Assembly: GCA_963575745.1 (NCBI GenBank)
Contig: CAUYUJ010019882.1
Coordinates: 247,501 to 275,000, forward strand
DNA length: 27,500 nucleotides
Source: Prorocentrum cordatum
Taxonomy: Eukaryota; Sar; Dinophyceae; Prorocentrales; Prorocentraceae
Reading direction: 5' to 3'
Shown: positions 17,353 to 25,310 of the stretch, piece by piece
Numbering within the stretch: position 1 is the stretch's first letter
Layout of the letters: each line of letters begins with the position of its first letter
Position numbers and translations under genes: made by a program
The notes under the pieces: model-generated
Databases searched by the model: none
Told to the model about the DNA's origin: nothing
What the model saw: the letters and a program-made list of their open reading frames with translations, nothing else

Positions 17353-17591
17353 AGGCCACCTAGATGGGGTCGGAGTAGATGGGGTCGAAGGAACTCGCAT
17401 CATCGCCGATACATCGGCGATACATCGCAGATGCATCGGCGATGCATCGGCGATGCACTGGCAACGTCGACAATGCATCCTCAACGTCGGCGTGAATAAA
17501 AGTTGGCCCCACGTCGAGCCGCATCGCCGATGCATCGGCGATGCGGCGCGATCCTCCGACCTCATCTACTCCGACGCCATCTAGGAGGCCT
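17353..17591 (+). mobile_element. H5 inverted-repeat element, copy b
   Basis: About 239 bp with arms of about 60 bp: left AGATGGGGTCGGAGTAGATG, right reverse complement AGATGGCGTCGGAGTAGATG, continuing through the ATCGCCGATNCATCGGCGAT palindrome. Outer ends carry AGGCC(A/T)CCTAG. ATGTG occurs on both flanks (17345-17349, 17595-17599), a possible 5-bp target duplication. The right arm aligns with that of copy a. Confidence 0.82.
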
Positions 17592-17766
17592 AGAATGTGG
17601 TGGTGGCGGAGAAGGGAGCAGAGAGTGGTTTTACATTCGGGGCGATACCGGGCGTCATGTGCACGCCATCCCCCCTCGCCGTGTGGGTCTTGACCACGCA
17701 CTGCGGTGCCAGACGCATTGCGGCAGTGCCGGGGACTCACTGGGGGGGGGGGGGGGGTCGTGTAAT
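17592..17766. other. Short spacer with G tract
   Basis: GC-rich sequence ending in a run of about 18 G at 17740-17757. Confidence 0.5.
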
Positions 17767-17985
17767 GGGGAGGAGGAGGAGGAGGAGGAGGAGGGAGGAG
17801 GAGGAGGAGGAGGAGGAGGGGAGGAGGAGGAGGAGGAGGAGGAGGAGGAGGAGGAGGAGGAGGAGGAGGAGGAGGAGGGAGGAGGAGTAGGAGGGAGGAG
17901 GAGGAGGAAAAGTAGGAGGAGAAGGAGGAAGAGGAGGAGGAGGAGGAGGAGGGAGGAGGAGGAGGGAGGAGGTAGGGGGGATGGG
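17767..17985 (+). repeat. (GGA)n polypurine tract
   Basis: About 220 bp almost purely purine on the plus strand, mostly GGA with GGGA and GGAAA interruptions. Capable of triplex formation. Confidence 0.97.
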
Positions 17986-18027
17986 CAGGAGGGCAGGGCA
18001 TAACGCTCTTTTTGGCCCAGAGGGTGG

Positions 18028-18285
18028 TTAGAAACACACTCTCATGGCACACGAGCAGATGCAGACGGGGATGAGAGAGCTCTCTGAAAGAAGGCAGTCC
18101 AGTAACTTGCGAACTACGTCAAGAGCCGGGAGCTGACCACCTCGAATTCGGAACTCCGATCCGAACCTGGACCCTCCGATCACAAACAAATCAATGAGCT
18201 GCGTCCCAAATCCAATCATCCGAGCATCGTTGCCACTGCGGCACGTGATTGCACATTCTTTGCACGAGTTGCTGCGGATGTGCAT
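18028..18285 (-). other. Unrecognised open segment of lower GC
   Basis: On the minus strand from 18285 to a TAA at 18028-18030, the frame reads MHIRSNSCKECAITC, then GFGTQLIDLFVIGGSRFGSE, FRIRGGQLPALDVVRKLLDC and LLSESSLIPVCICSC. The mix of hydrophobic, charged and Cys residues is protein-like. The local GC is lower than on either side, which makes a chance 85-codon frame less expected than elsewhere here. I find no motif naming a family. No start context, splice site or SL relic was found. It may be a 3' exon or a mobile-element fragment. Confidence 0.25.
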
Positions 18286-18289
18286 GCAT

Positions 18290-18600
18290 GCACGCAGGCA
18301 TCATTGCGTGAATCTGTTGCGAACCGTAGCCACCGAGGCTCGAATCCCAGAGACACGTCGTAGAGCTGAGCGGAAAACATGCGCGATCACAGCTTGAGAG
18401 CTCTTTTGTTCGACGGCGAGCGCGGGGGGGGAGAAGGGGCGGGCCGTCTCAGAAGGCTCGGAAGTCCCCCGGCCTTCTGGGAAGTTCCCCTCTAAACTCC
18501 CCCCGGCTGCGCAGAGAGAACCTCCTGAGCAGGCGCGAGGGCTCCAGAGAAGTCCCGCCGCCTTCTGAGGAGAGGGCCCTCTCACTCTCTCGGCGACACG
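18290..18600. other. No gene; CCTTCTGAG-type repeats
   Basis: From 18425 the DNA carries scattered CCTTCTGRGA / TCAGAAGG motifs (18449, 18472, 18559). Similar motifs recur at 19417-19463 with a comparable C/T-rich context, suggesting an older dispersed repeat. Confidence 0.35.
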
Positions 18601-18602
18601 CC

Positions 18603-18759
18603 AGAGTGACCCTGGGTAAGAGTGACCTTTGGTGCGCGGCTTGTTGGTGGCCACGTGGGGACCAAACCTTGGCGCGCAAGCCGTTGCTCCTGCTTCGTTT
18701 TCAGCCCCCTGGGGACCCCTCTGTGCCCGCACCAGAGGTCACTCCGGCGAAAGGCCACT
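18603..18759 (+). mobile_element. H8 inverted-repeat element
   Basis: Left arm AGAGTGACC, then GAGTGACCTTTGGTGCG; right-arm reverse complement AGAGTGGCC, then GAGTGACCTCTGGTGCG, with the same 8-nt spacing. The loop carries a direct repeat of ACCTTTGGTGCGCG (18626) as ACCTTGGCGCGC (18666). Single copy here; boundaries uncertain. Confidence 0.55.
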
Positions 18760-18977
18760 CTTACGTCTGGTCGACTCTCTGCAACCCCCCGCGCCCCGCT
18801 CGCCGACGACTTCGGTGCCATATGGATCCTGCCCCCCCGGCCCTGCCCGGGGGGCCCGGTGCTCGCCGCCTGCTGGAGCCCGCGCCCCGCCGGGGGGCCT
18901 TCGGGGGCAGCCGCCGCGCCCCCCAAGCCCCCCCCCCCCCCCACACCGCCAGCGCCCCGGGGGCGACCAGAGGGCAC
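18760..18977. other. GC-rich spacer
   Basis: Pro/Arg/Ala-coding low-complexity DNA with a C tract near 18930-18944. No gene. Confidence 0.45.
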
Positions 18978-19108
18978 CTCGCCATCGCTCGGACGTCCAT
19001 TCCCTGTGTTTTTTGGGGTTTCGTGCGTGTTTTGATCGCCAAATGATCAAGGATGCTCCTCGATGGTCCTCGCCGAAGGAAAAATGCACACGTCCGAGCG
19101 ATGCCAAG
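18978..19108 (+). mobile_element. H2 MITE, copy b
   Basis: 131 bp. Left end CTCGCCATCGCTCGGACGT, right end reverse complement CTTGGCATCGCTCGGACGT. Perfect 4-bp flanking duplication GCAC (18974-18977 and 19109-19112). From CCAAATGATCAAGGATGCTC to the right end it is nearly identical to copy a, lacking its small internal duplication of CGATT. Confidence 0.93.
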
Positions 19109-19543
19109 GCACCAGGGAAGCGCGCCAGGGGCCTCGCTCGGCGGCGCACACGGGGGGAGGGGGGCAGCCAGTCAGCTCGTGCGATCGGGCTGCGCGGCAA
19201 GGACGCTCAAGGGGCCTCGGAGGGCCACGTGAACGTTTTTCGAACGAGGCTGGCCAGTGAGCGTCGGCAAGGGTGGGCCGACGGGGCAGGGATGCAAGGG
19301 CAGCCTTGGCAAGTCGATCATCCTTCCTGTGCGGGTTGACCCTGGGGGTAAGGGGGGAACGCTCCTTAGAAGGAGGCTGCTTCTTGGGAGGCGCTGGCCC
19401 TGCATCTGTAGAGAGGGCCCGCGCCTTCTGAGACGCAGGGGTGCTTCTGAGAAGCCTTCTCCCCTCCCCCGGCCCCCCTCTGCGCGCGACCTACCAGCCT
19501 CGCTCGATCGCCCCCATGAAGGGGCAGCGTCAATGACACGGGC
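19109..19543. other. No gene recognised
   Basis: GC-rich sequence with an imperfect inverted repeat between 19343-19395 (GGGGGTAAGGGGGGAACG, TAGAAGGAGGC) and 19445-19470 (GAGAAGCCTTCTCCCCTCCC). No coding motif. Confidence 0.4.
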
Positions 19544-19668
19544 CCCAGGATTCCCAATATTCTCTATATTTCCTGGAGGTTCGTCTCCCCCCTCCGCTTC
19601 CCATAGTCTCCATATTGTTTTCCTGGGAATTCGCGATTCGTGGTGTCTGCGTGTTTTCTCCCTCCTGA
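19544..19668 (+). repeat. CCATATTTTCC block (family K), copy 2
   Basis: TTCCCAATATTCTCTATATT, GGTTCGTCTCCCCCC, GCTTCCCATAGTCTCC, TGGGAATTCGCGATT, GTGTCTGCGTGTTTTC and CCTCCTGAG align in order with copy 1. Confidence 0.7.
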
Positions 19669-19832
19669 GTCAGGAGAGGACCGTCTCCAGGGGCTGGGAC
19701 TTTGAGCTGAAATCGGTGCTACCTCGCCGACAGGACGGCGATGAGCTCCAACACCGAGACCGCACGCTCCTTCTCGGCGATCCATGTGCGATTGGGGTCG
19801 AGCCGTTCCCCCCTCGCTTAGGGAAACGAGCA

Positions 19833-19916
19833 ACTGCATAAACCTACACTTCCCAGGGGCCCCCAGCGCCGATCCAAGAAATGTGCGCGGAGCTTCGGAA
19901 GTTTACGCTTATGGCG
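19833..19916 (+). mobile_element. H1 element, copy d (internally deleted)
   Basis: Keeps the outer left end (TGCATAAACCTACACTTCC) and the full right arm (CCCAGCGCCGATCCAAGAAA, TGTGCGCGGAGC, GGAAGTTTACGCTTATGGCG) but lacks the inner left arm and centre. The sequence right of it (CCTTTCTCCTTCGAG) resembles that right of copy c. Confidence 0.75.
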
Positions 19917-20630
19917 CCCTTTCTCCTTCGAGCCAGGCCCCCATCGGCGACCTGTGTGCGACTGGGGGGTCGAGCCGTTCCCCCCCCCCCACGCTGCCCC
20001 CGACCCCACCTCCGATATCGACCACCTCGGGGCCGGCGTCCTCATCTTGTCCGCAAACGCCGTCTGCCCGCGCCCGAGCACCGCCACCCGGCGGCAGCCT
20101 CCGGCGCCGCCAGGGCCCCCGCATCCGCCTCGCGCGGCGGGAGCAGAGGGGGAGGGATGCAAGAGCGGCGAGCGTGTCCACATCCATGCGCTCAGGATCC
20201 CCTGGATACGACCCGCGCCAGGCATCTTCGCAAAGACGGCCTGCCCACGAAGAGAAGGCGACGAGAAAGGGCACACTGTAACGGCGACGACGGCGGCGGC
20301 GACGACGTGGAGTCGTGAGACCTTGGCGCCGCGACAGTCTACCTTTCACGCCGGGCGTCTTCGCCAGAAACGGACCCTCGCGGCTAATCCCGCTCGACGT
20401 CGGCGGCGCTCGCGGGGGTGGGTGTGTGTGCGGGGAGGGGCGGCGCAGGTCGGCGCTGGTCGGGGCGCTGGCCGCGGGTGTTCCTCGTCGGCGCTGGTCG
20501 GGGCGCCGGAGCCTGGGGCCGAAACCCGCGCGGATCTCCCGCAGCGCGGGCCCTGACACTCCGAAGAAGACGGCGGAGGGCTGGCGCTCGCGGCAGGTTC
20601 GTGCGGTGACGGCCCCGGCGTCGGTTTCCA
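19917..20630. other. No gene; local repeats
   Basis: GCGACTGGGGGGTCGAGCCG (19960) repeats 19790 and resembles one end of H6. CCAGGCATCTTCGCAAAGAC (20218) is echoed by CCGGGCGTCTTCGCCAGAAA (20351). GGCGCTGGTCGGGGCGC is tandemly repeated near 20450-20510. Part of an H1-like arm (CCGCGCGGATCTCCC) occurs at 20526. No frame is convincing. Confidence 0.4.
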
Positions 20631-20862
20631 GCATCGCGTGGACCGTTCAACCTTGAACGGTATGGGGCAACGAGAAGGCACCGACACCGCTACTCCCCAG
20701 ACCTCCAGGCGGGGCGCGTTCTGACCAGGACTTCGAGGCGAATCCAGCAGTGGCGACGAGGGCCGCCCAGGAGGCCCAACGAGGGGAAGATGGGCGAAAG
20801 GTGGCGGTATAGGTACACCTTCCGCTTCTGAGGCATCGCGTGGACCGTTCCACCTCGAACGA
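20631..20862 (+). mobile_element. H7 element, copy b, bracketed by direct repeats
   Basis: Aligns with copy a at 14308-14470 (ACTCCCCAGACCTCC, GGGGCGCGTTCTGACCAG, GCGAATCCAGCAGTGGCGAC, TGGCGGTATAGGTAC). Flanked by a 29-bp imperfect direct repeat starting GCATCGCGTGGACCGTTC (20632 and 20834), itself containing a CGTTCAACCTTGAACG dyad. Confidence 0.72.
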
Positions 20863-20894
20863 TCGGCGGCGTCTCGATCGCCCGATCGTAGTTT

Positions 20895-21060
20895 TGTTTT
20901 CCCCCGATGCGGGGCGTTGCCCTCTCTTGGCCTTGACGTGAGGCCCCTCCTTCTGCCCTCCTCCCTCTGCCAATTAAAGCTGTCCGCTGTCCCGACCGGA
21001 AGAGGCTCGCTCTCGACCCGCGGATCAAAAATTGGTTTTCCCCCGATGCCGATCCAAACG
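20895..21060 (+). repeat. Direct repeat of TTTTCCCCCGATGC
   Basis: TTTTGTTTTCCCCCGATGCG (20894) recurs as ATTGGTTTTCCCCCGATGCC (21029), about 135 bp apart. The intervening sequence is unique. Confidence 0.5.
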
Positions 21061-21190
21061 CCCGGGGATTTTAACCCTTTTGAGCGCCCGCGGCACGGAT
21101 CGCAGCCGCGTCGGCACGGCACGACCGCCCCCTGCGAAGGGCTCCAGCAGGCCAGAGATGAGAGAGCGGGAGGCTGCCAGGACGGGTCCT

Positions 21191-21320
21191 CTTGCCGTCG
21201 CTCGGACGTCCATTTCCCGTGGATTTTTCGGTTTCGTGCGTGTTTTTGTTGCTCGATGGTCCAGGATGATCCTTGATGGTTCTCGCCGGGAAAAAATGCA
21301 CACGTCCGATAGATGCCAAG
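21191..21320 (+). mobile_element. H2 MITE, copy c
   Basis: 130 bp. Left end CTTGCCGTCGCTCGGACGT, right end reverse complement CTTGGCATCTATCGGACGT. Perfect 4-bp flanking duplication TCCT (21187-21190 and 21321-21324). The interior is recognisably the same but more diverged than a versus b. Confidence 0.92.
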
Positions 21321-22084
21321 TCCTGGGCCCCCCGACAAACATGTCTAGCCTGCCCCGACGTTGCAACGCGCCCCTGGGACCCGCTGGGCCTCGTCAGGGG
21401 CGCTCTGGAGTTACAGTGCTCTTGGTCGACAACCTCTTGAACAGCACTGTATCCCGACTGTATCCCGAAAAGGCAATGAAAAGGCCATAGAAAATAGTGC
21501 AACATGCGTTTGCAGCGGGATTTGCTGAGCACTAAGAGACGTATGTGAGTTTACTGATCTTCTTATCATGTGATTCTAGATTATGGCTTATGTCGTGTGA
21601 TTTGTCCCCCCTACGCACGCTTATGATACTAAGTACGCCTTCTGGCCTGCTGGCTTGGTGCAGCAAGCTGCGGTCTGAAGCGCTAACAAGAGCCACTCTC
21701 AACATTCCTCATGGTCCTCCGTCCCCGAGGGAAGAGCAGAAGGATAGATGGCAGAAGGAGAAGGGTAGGATGGAGAGGAGGGGGAGTCCCAAGGAGCGTG
21801 CGCCATGAAACTTTCACGCTCGCGACGCAAGACGGGAAACGGGAACCACGGGGAAAGGCAGGTCGTCGTCTTCGTCGCAGTTGGCCAGGATGGCTGTACA
21901 CATATATATATATATATATATACCAGATGTTACCGGCTCGCTGCGCTTCGCCTTTACAATCTTGGTCGCATGGCGCCAGGGAGGCGCGATGAGATCGGTT
22001 GTCGTCACAGCCGCGGTGTGTTCTGGCCATGGAGACAATGGAGCAAACAGGGCGGATAGGACACAGGGAATATTGCGGCTCAAA
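21321..22084. other. Unique spacer with a (TA)n tract
   Basis: ACAGTGCT/AGCACTGT dyad at 21413-21450 and a direct ACTGTATCCCG repeat (21447, 21458). AT-richer DNA follows from 21480 to 21700, and a (TA)n microsatellite lies at 21899-21922. Frames are short and without motif. Confidence 0.45.
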
Positions 22085-23040
22085 GAGCTCAGAAGGGGTC
22101 TCTGCCGTCATGGGGCCCAAGGGCTCGGAGCCCCCATTTTAGGCGAGGGGTAATGCTGCCGATGCGGCTCCAGGGGGTCATGAGACTCAAAGGGTTTACA
22201 GGGCTCATGGGGCTCGTTGGGGTCATGGGACTGTTTGTGCACATCCGGCACGGGGCTCATAATGCTGAGTGGCTTTTACACAGGTCATGGGGGTCATAGG
22301 AGGCTCATGGTGCTTATAAGGGTCCTGGGGCTCCTTGGAGTCTTGAGCTCTTGGGGGCCATTGGGCTCATAGAGCTCGCAATGCTCCGGGGGGCCATAGG
22401 GCCCATAGCGCTAACAGAGCGCGTAGGCCTCGTAGGGCTCATGGGGCCGATTGGGGTGGAGGGGCAAGTCGGGGCCATAGGGCTCATAGGGCCCATAGGC
22501 CGTATACGGCTCAATGGGCTCGTAGGGCTCAGAGGGGGGTCTCATGGGTCTCGCAAGGCTTCACGGCTCCTAGTGATAAGGGGGTTCTAGGGCTCATAGG
22601 GTGCATAGGCCTCACAGGGGTCATCGCGCTCATATGGTGTCATGGAGGGTCGGGGGGGTACGGGCTCGGCTCATTGAGTTCATGGGGCTTCTGGGGCTCG
22701 TGAGCTCATAAAGGTCATGGGGCTTCTAGCGCTCATAGGTCTCAAAGGGCTCATCAGGCTCATGGGGCTCATGGAGCTCGGAGAGCTCATGGGCTCGTAG
22801 AGCTCTTAAGGGTCCTAGGGCTCATTGGAGTAATAGGGTTCGTGGGGATCATAGGGCTCATGGGGCCCATAGGGATCACAAAACTCATAGGACTCATAGG
22901 GCTCATAGGGCTCATACGGCTCACGGGTTCGTAGGGCTTAAAGGGCTCATTGGGCTCATAGGGTTCATAGGCCCCATAGAGCCCATAGGGCTCATAAAGC
23001 TCGTAGGGCTCATAGGACTCATAGGGCTCATAGGGCATGC
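22085..23040 (+). repeat. 9-bp minisatellite, consensus AGGGCTCAT
   Basis: About 950 bp of imperfect AGGGCTCAT units, near-perfect at 22885-23035 and increasingly degenerate toward 22100. Because 9 is a multiple of three, frames stay open on the minus strand as PYEPYE- or MSPMSP-type repeats. The irregular degenerate half argues against selection for protein. Confidence 0.9.
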
Positions 23041-23289
23041 CACCTCACCGCTCAACCGACGGTGAAGAGCCAACGTGTGCATGCCACCGCACCGTCCATG
23101 GCGGCACACCCGTGATCTGGATTATGAGTTGGAGGGGCCCTTCGCGGTCTCGCGGCGTGTGGGGGTGAGAGCTCTGGAGGTGTCAGGGTTCCCAGGCCTC
23201 ACAGGGCTCATGGGGCACCATGAGGCACCATAGTGGTCGTAGGGCTTGTGGGGGCGAGAGGCCTCATATGGCTGATAGGGGTATGGCTT
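23041..23289. other. Spacer
   Basis: GCATGCCACCTCACCG (23034) recurs as GCATGCCACCGCACCG (23079). The rest is nondescript. Confidence 0.45.
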
Positions 23290-23825
23290 CTCGGGGCTCT
23301 CGCGGGGCTCCTTTTGAGGCTCTTTGGGGCTGTCTGGCGGCCCTCCTGGGCCATCCCGGGACCCTCTTGGGCCGTCCTGGGGGGCTTGGGCCGTCTTGGG
23401 GCCCTCTTGGTTCTTCTTGGGGGCCTCCTGCGGCCTTCTTGGGGCTCTCTGGGAAGCCTGTTGGTGCTCTTTGGGGTCGTCTTGGGGCTCTCTTGGGTTG
23501 TTTTGGAGCCCTTTTGGGCTGTCTTAGGGCTCCCTTGGGGACTTCTTGGGCCGTCCTGAGGCGATCTTGGGGGCCTCTTGGGCCGTCTTGGACGCGGTGA
23601 AGGCCAAAGAAGCGGATGTGCTAAACATGTACGCTTTCCAAAGGGAGTGGAACGATTTTGACCTCTTGGGGGTCTTCTTGGGGGCCTCGTGGGGCGTCTT
23701 GAGAGCATCTTGGGCCGTCTTGAAGCCACCTTGAGGCCGCTTTGAGCGCTCATGAGCCGTTCTGGAGCGGTCTTGGGCCGCCTTGGGGCTTTTCGGGACC
23801 GTCCGGGGATGGCTGGGAGAGGCGC
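23290..23825 (-). repeat. 10-11 bp array E, inverted, with core
   Basis: GGGCCGTCTTGG and GGGGCCTCTTGG units are the reverse complement of arrays A-D. A core lies at 23590-23672. Read on the minus strand it runs GGTCAAAATCGTTCCACTCC, ACATGTTTAGCACATCCGCT and TTCACCGCGTCCAAGACGG, aligning with the array B core. Confidence 0.85.
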
Positions 23826-23935
23826 CCGAAACCGAAATTCACATGTTTCGTCGGTGGGAGCACCCAGAGCCGAATTTATGTACGGGAGGGGGGGCAGGGG
23901 GGTCTTCCGCCATGAGAGTATTCGAAGAGGAATAC

Positions 23936-24146
23936 ACATATATATATACTCCCATATGTATGTATATCTATATATGTGTGTATGCATGTATGCATGTATG
24001 TATGTATGTATGTATGTATGTATGTATGTATGTATGTATGCATGGATGGATGGATGGATGGATGGATGGATGTATGGATGTATGTATGTATGTATGTATG
24101 TATGTATGTATGTATGTATGTGTGTATATTCATATATATATATGAT
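23936..24146 (+). repeat. (ATGT)n/(ATGG)n tetranucleotide flanked by TA tracts
   Basis: TA-rich ends (23938-23975, 24128-24143) enclose about 35 units of TATG with an ATGG patch in the middle. Confidence 0.97.
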
Positions 24147-24194
24147 CCCAGGTCAAGGGTTCCCAGCCCCCCCCAGATGGGATGGGGGTGGGAC

Positions 24195-24337
24195 GACGAC
24201 GACGCAGACGCCGACGCAGACGCCGTCGACGATGCCGAGGCCGACGGGAGGCGATGAAGACGACGAAGACGACGAATATGACGACGACGTAAGATGACGA
24301 CGACGACGACGACCACGACGACGATGACGACGACCAA

Positions 24338-24375
<38 letters not shown>

Positions 24376-24378
24376 ACG
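24195..24378 (+). repeat. (GAC)n triplet repeat
   Basis: Mostly GAC/ACG triplets with interruptions. The longest uninterrupted part is near 24335-24375. Confidence 0.92.
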
Positions 24379-24798
24379 ACCCCACAGCCACAGAGGGGGG
24401 GGGGACCACTGGCACCATCCACCACGCCGCGCACACTGGGCCACGACCACGGGGGGGGGGCGATCTCATTCGCGAGGCCTTCGCGAGGCTCCCGGGCGTA
24501 CCGAACCAGCGGGGAGGGGGGCTCGATCCCATGTGCATTTGGGGGTGGGGTGCAACCCTGGATCATAGAACCCTACGTATATTCCCCCCCATCGCCAAAT
24601 AGCGCGGTTGCCCGATAGCCCTACACCCAATTCCCACGTACAACCATGTTGGCAAGACCTACACGATTGCACGAAATCATCGTCCGTCAGTGGTCTTCCG
24701 TTCTCCGTCCTCGTCCGCCATCATGCGTCGTAGTCGTGCTCGTCGTGGTCCCCGTCCTCCGTCGTCCGTGCTCCGTCGTCATTAGTCCGTCCTCCGTC
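24379..24798. other. No gene recognised
   Basis: G tracts near 24397 and 24451. CGCGAGGCCTTCGCGAGGC (24471) is a short dyad. From 24690 there are GTCCTCCGTC-type runs leading into the TCG repeat. Confidence 0.4.
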
Positions 24799-24803
24799 GT
24801 GTT

Positions 24804-24861
<58 letters not shown>

Positions 24862-24862
24862 T
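24799..24862 (+). repeat. (TCG)n triplet repeat
   Basis: About 20 uninterrupted GTC/TCG triplets, complementary to the GAC repeat 430 bp away, so the two could pair as a long inverted repeat. Confidence 0.95.
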
Positions 24863-24882
24863 CGTTTTGGTCGTCGTCATAA

Positions 24883-25134
24883 TACGGCCCTGATGCCCCG
24901 CAGACCGAGCCCTGCAGCCACCTCTGGTCGGGCAGCCTGCTGGTGATGCCCACCTGGTGCTCGTGCATGGAGCTCCGCGCAGCTGTGCAGACCTACCAGA
25001 CCGATGTCTCCGAGCACCGCTCCAGATCATGTGTGGCACACCGTGGCCCCGAGATGCGCACCATACGCTCTGGGATGTATCGCTTCTTGGATCGGCCAAC
25101 CGGGGATGCTGTCCCAGTCTGTAATGCGGGATGA
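24883..25134 (+). other. Unrecognised open segment ended by an inverted-repeat element
   Basis: The frame opens after TAA at 24880-24882 and reads DAPQTEPCSHLWSGSLLV, MPTWCSCMELRAAVQTYQTD, then ...RSGMYRFLDRPTGDAVPVCN. Residue content is protein-like (Trp, Cys, Tyr, Met) and third codon positions favour G/C. A possible start is the ATG at 24946. The first 60 bases follow the TCG repeat, and CCCCGCAG at 24895-24902 could be a 3' splice site. The final codons, including the TGA at 25132-25134, lie inside the left end of element H9, so the natural stop may have been replaced. No family recognised; chance openness is possible. Confidence 0.25.
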
Positions 25135-25310
25135 CGAGTAATAAAAAATGAGAGGGAACGACTAAAAAAATAGATATCTGCTATTTCTGCATAATTTTCT
25201 GACTGGGGGAGAACGATATGTAAAACCCGCGGCTGGTTTTTTCTAATCGTCATCCCGGGCGCCGCCGCGTGAACACGACCCCCGGTCATTTATTAATCGT
25301 CATCCTCCAT
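25124..25310 (+). mobile_element. H9 inverted-repeat element, TA-flanked
   Basis: Left end ATGCGGGATGACGAGTAATA then AAAAATGA; right-end reverse complement ATGGAGGATGACGATTAATA then AATGA. TA lies on both sides (25122-25123, 25311-25312). A third partial end (TCTAATCGTCATCCCGGGC, 25243-25261) sits inside. The interior is AT-rich. TA duplication is the Tc1/mariner habit; assignment to that group is inference. Confidence 0.72.

Noticed and set aside
18324-18344. CCGTAGCCACCGAGGCTCGA as a second spliced-leader relic
   Set aside because: It shares CCGTAGCCA and GGCTC with the leader, but the TTTT core is lost and no start codon or coding-like frame follows.
18330-18355. GGCTCGAATCCC as a tRNA B box
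   Set aside because: No A box, acceptor stem or cloverleaf could be placed around it.
20526-20550. Fifth H1 element
   Set aside because: Only one arm fragment (CCGCGCGGATCTCCC) is present; no partner arm or outer end was found.
22787-23109. PYEPYE and MSPMSP repeat peptides
   Set aside because: The 9-bp minisatellite keeps frames open by arithmetic; the degenerate part breaks them.
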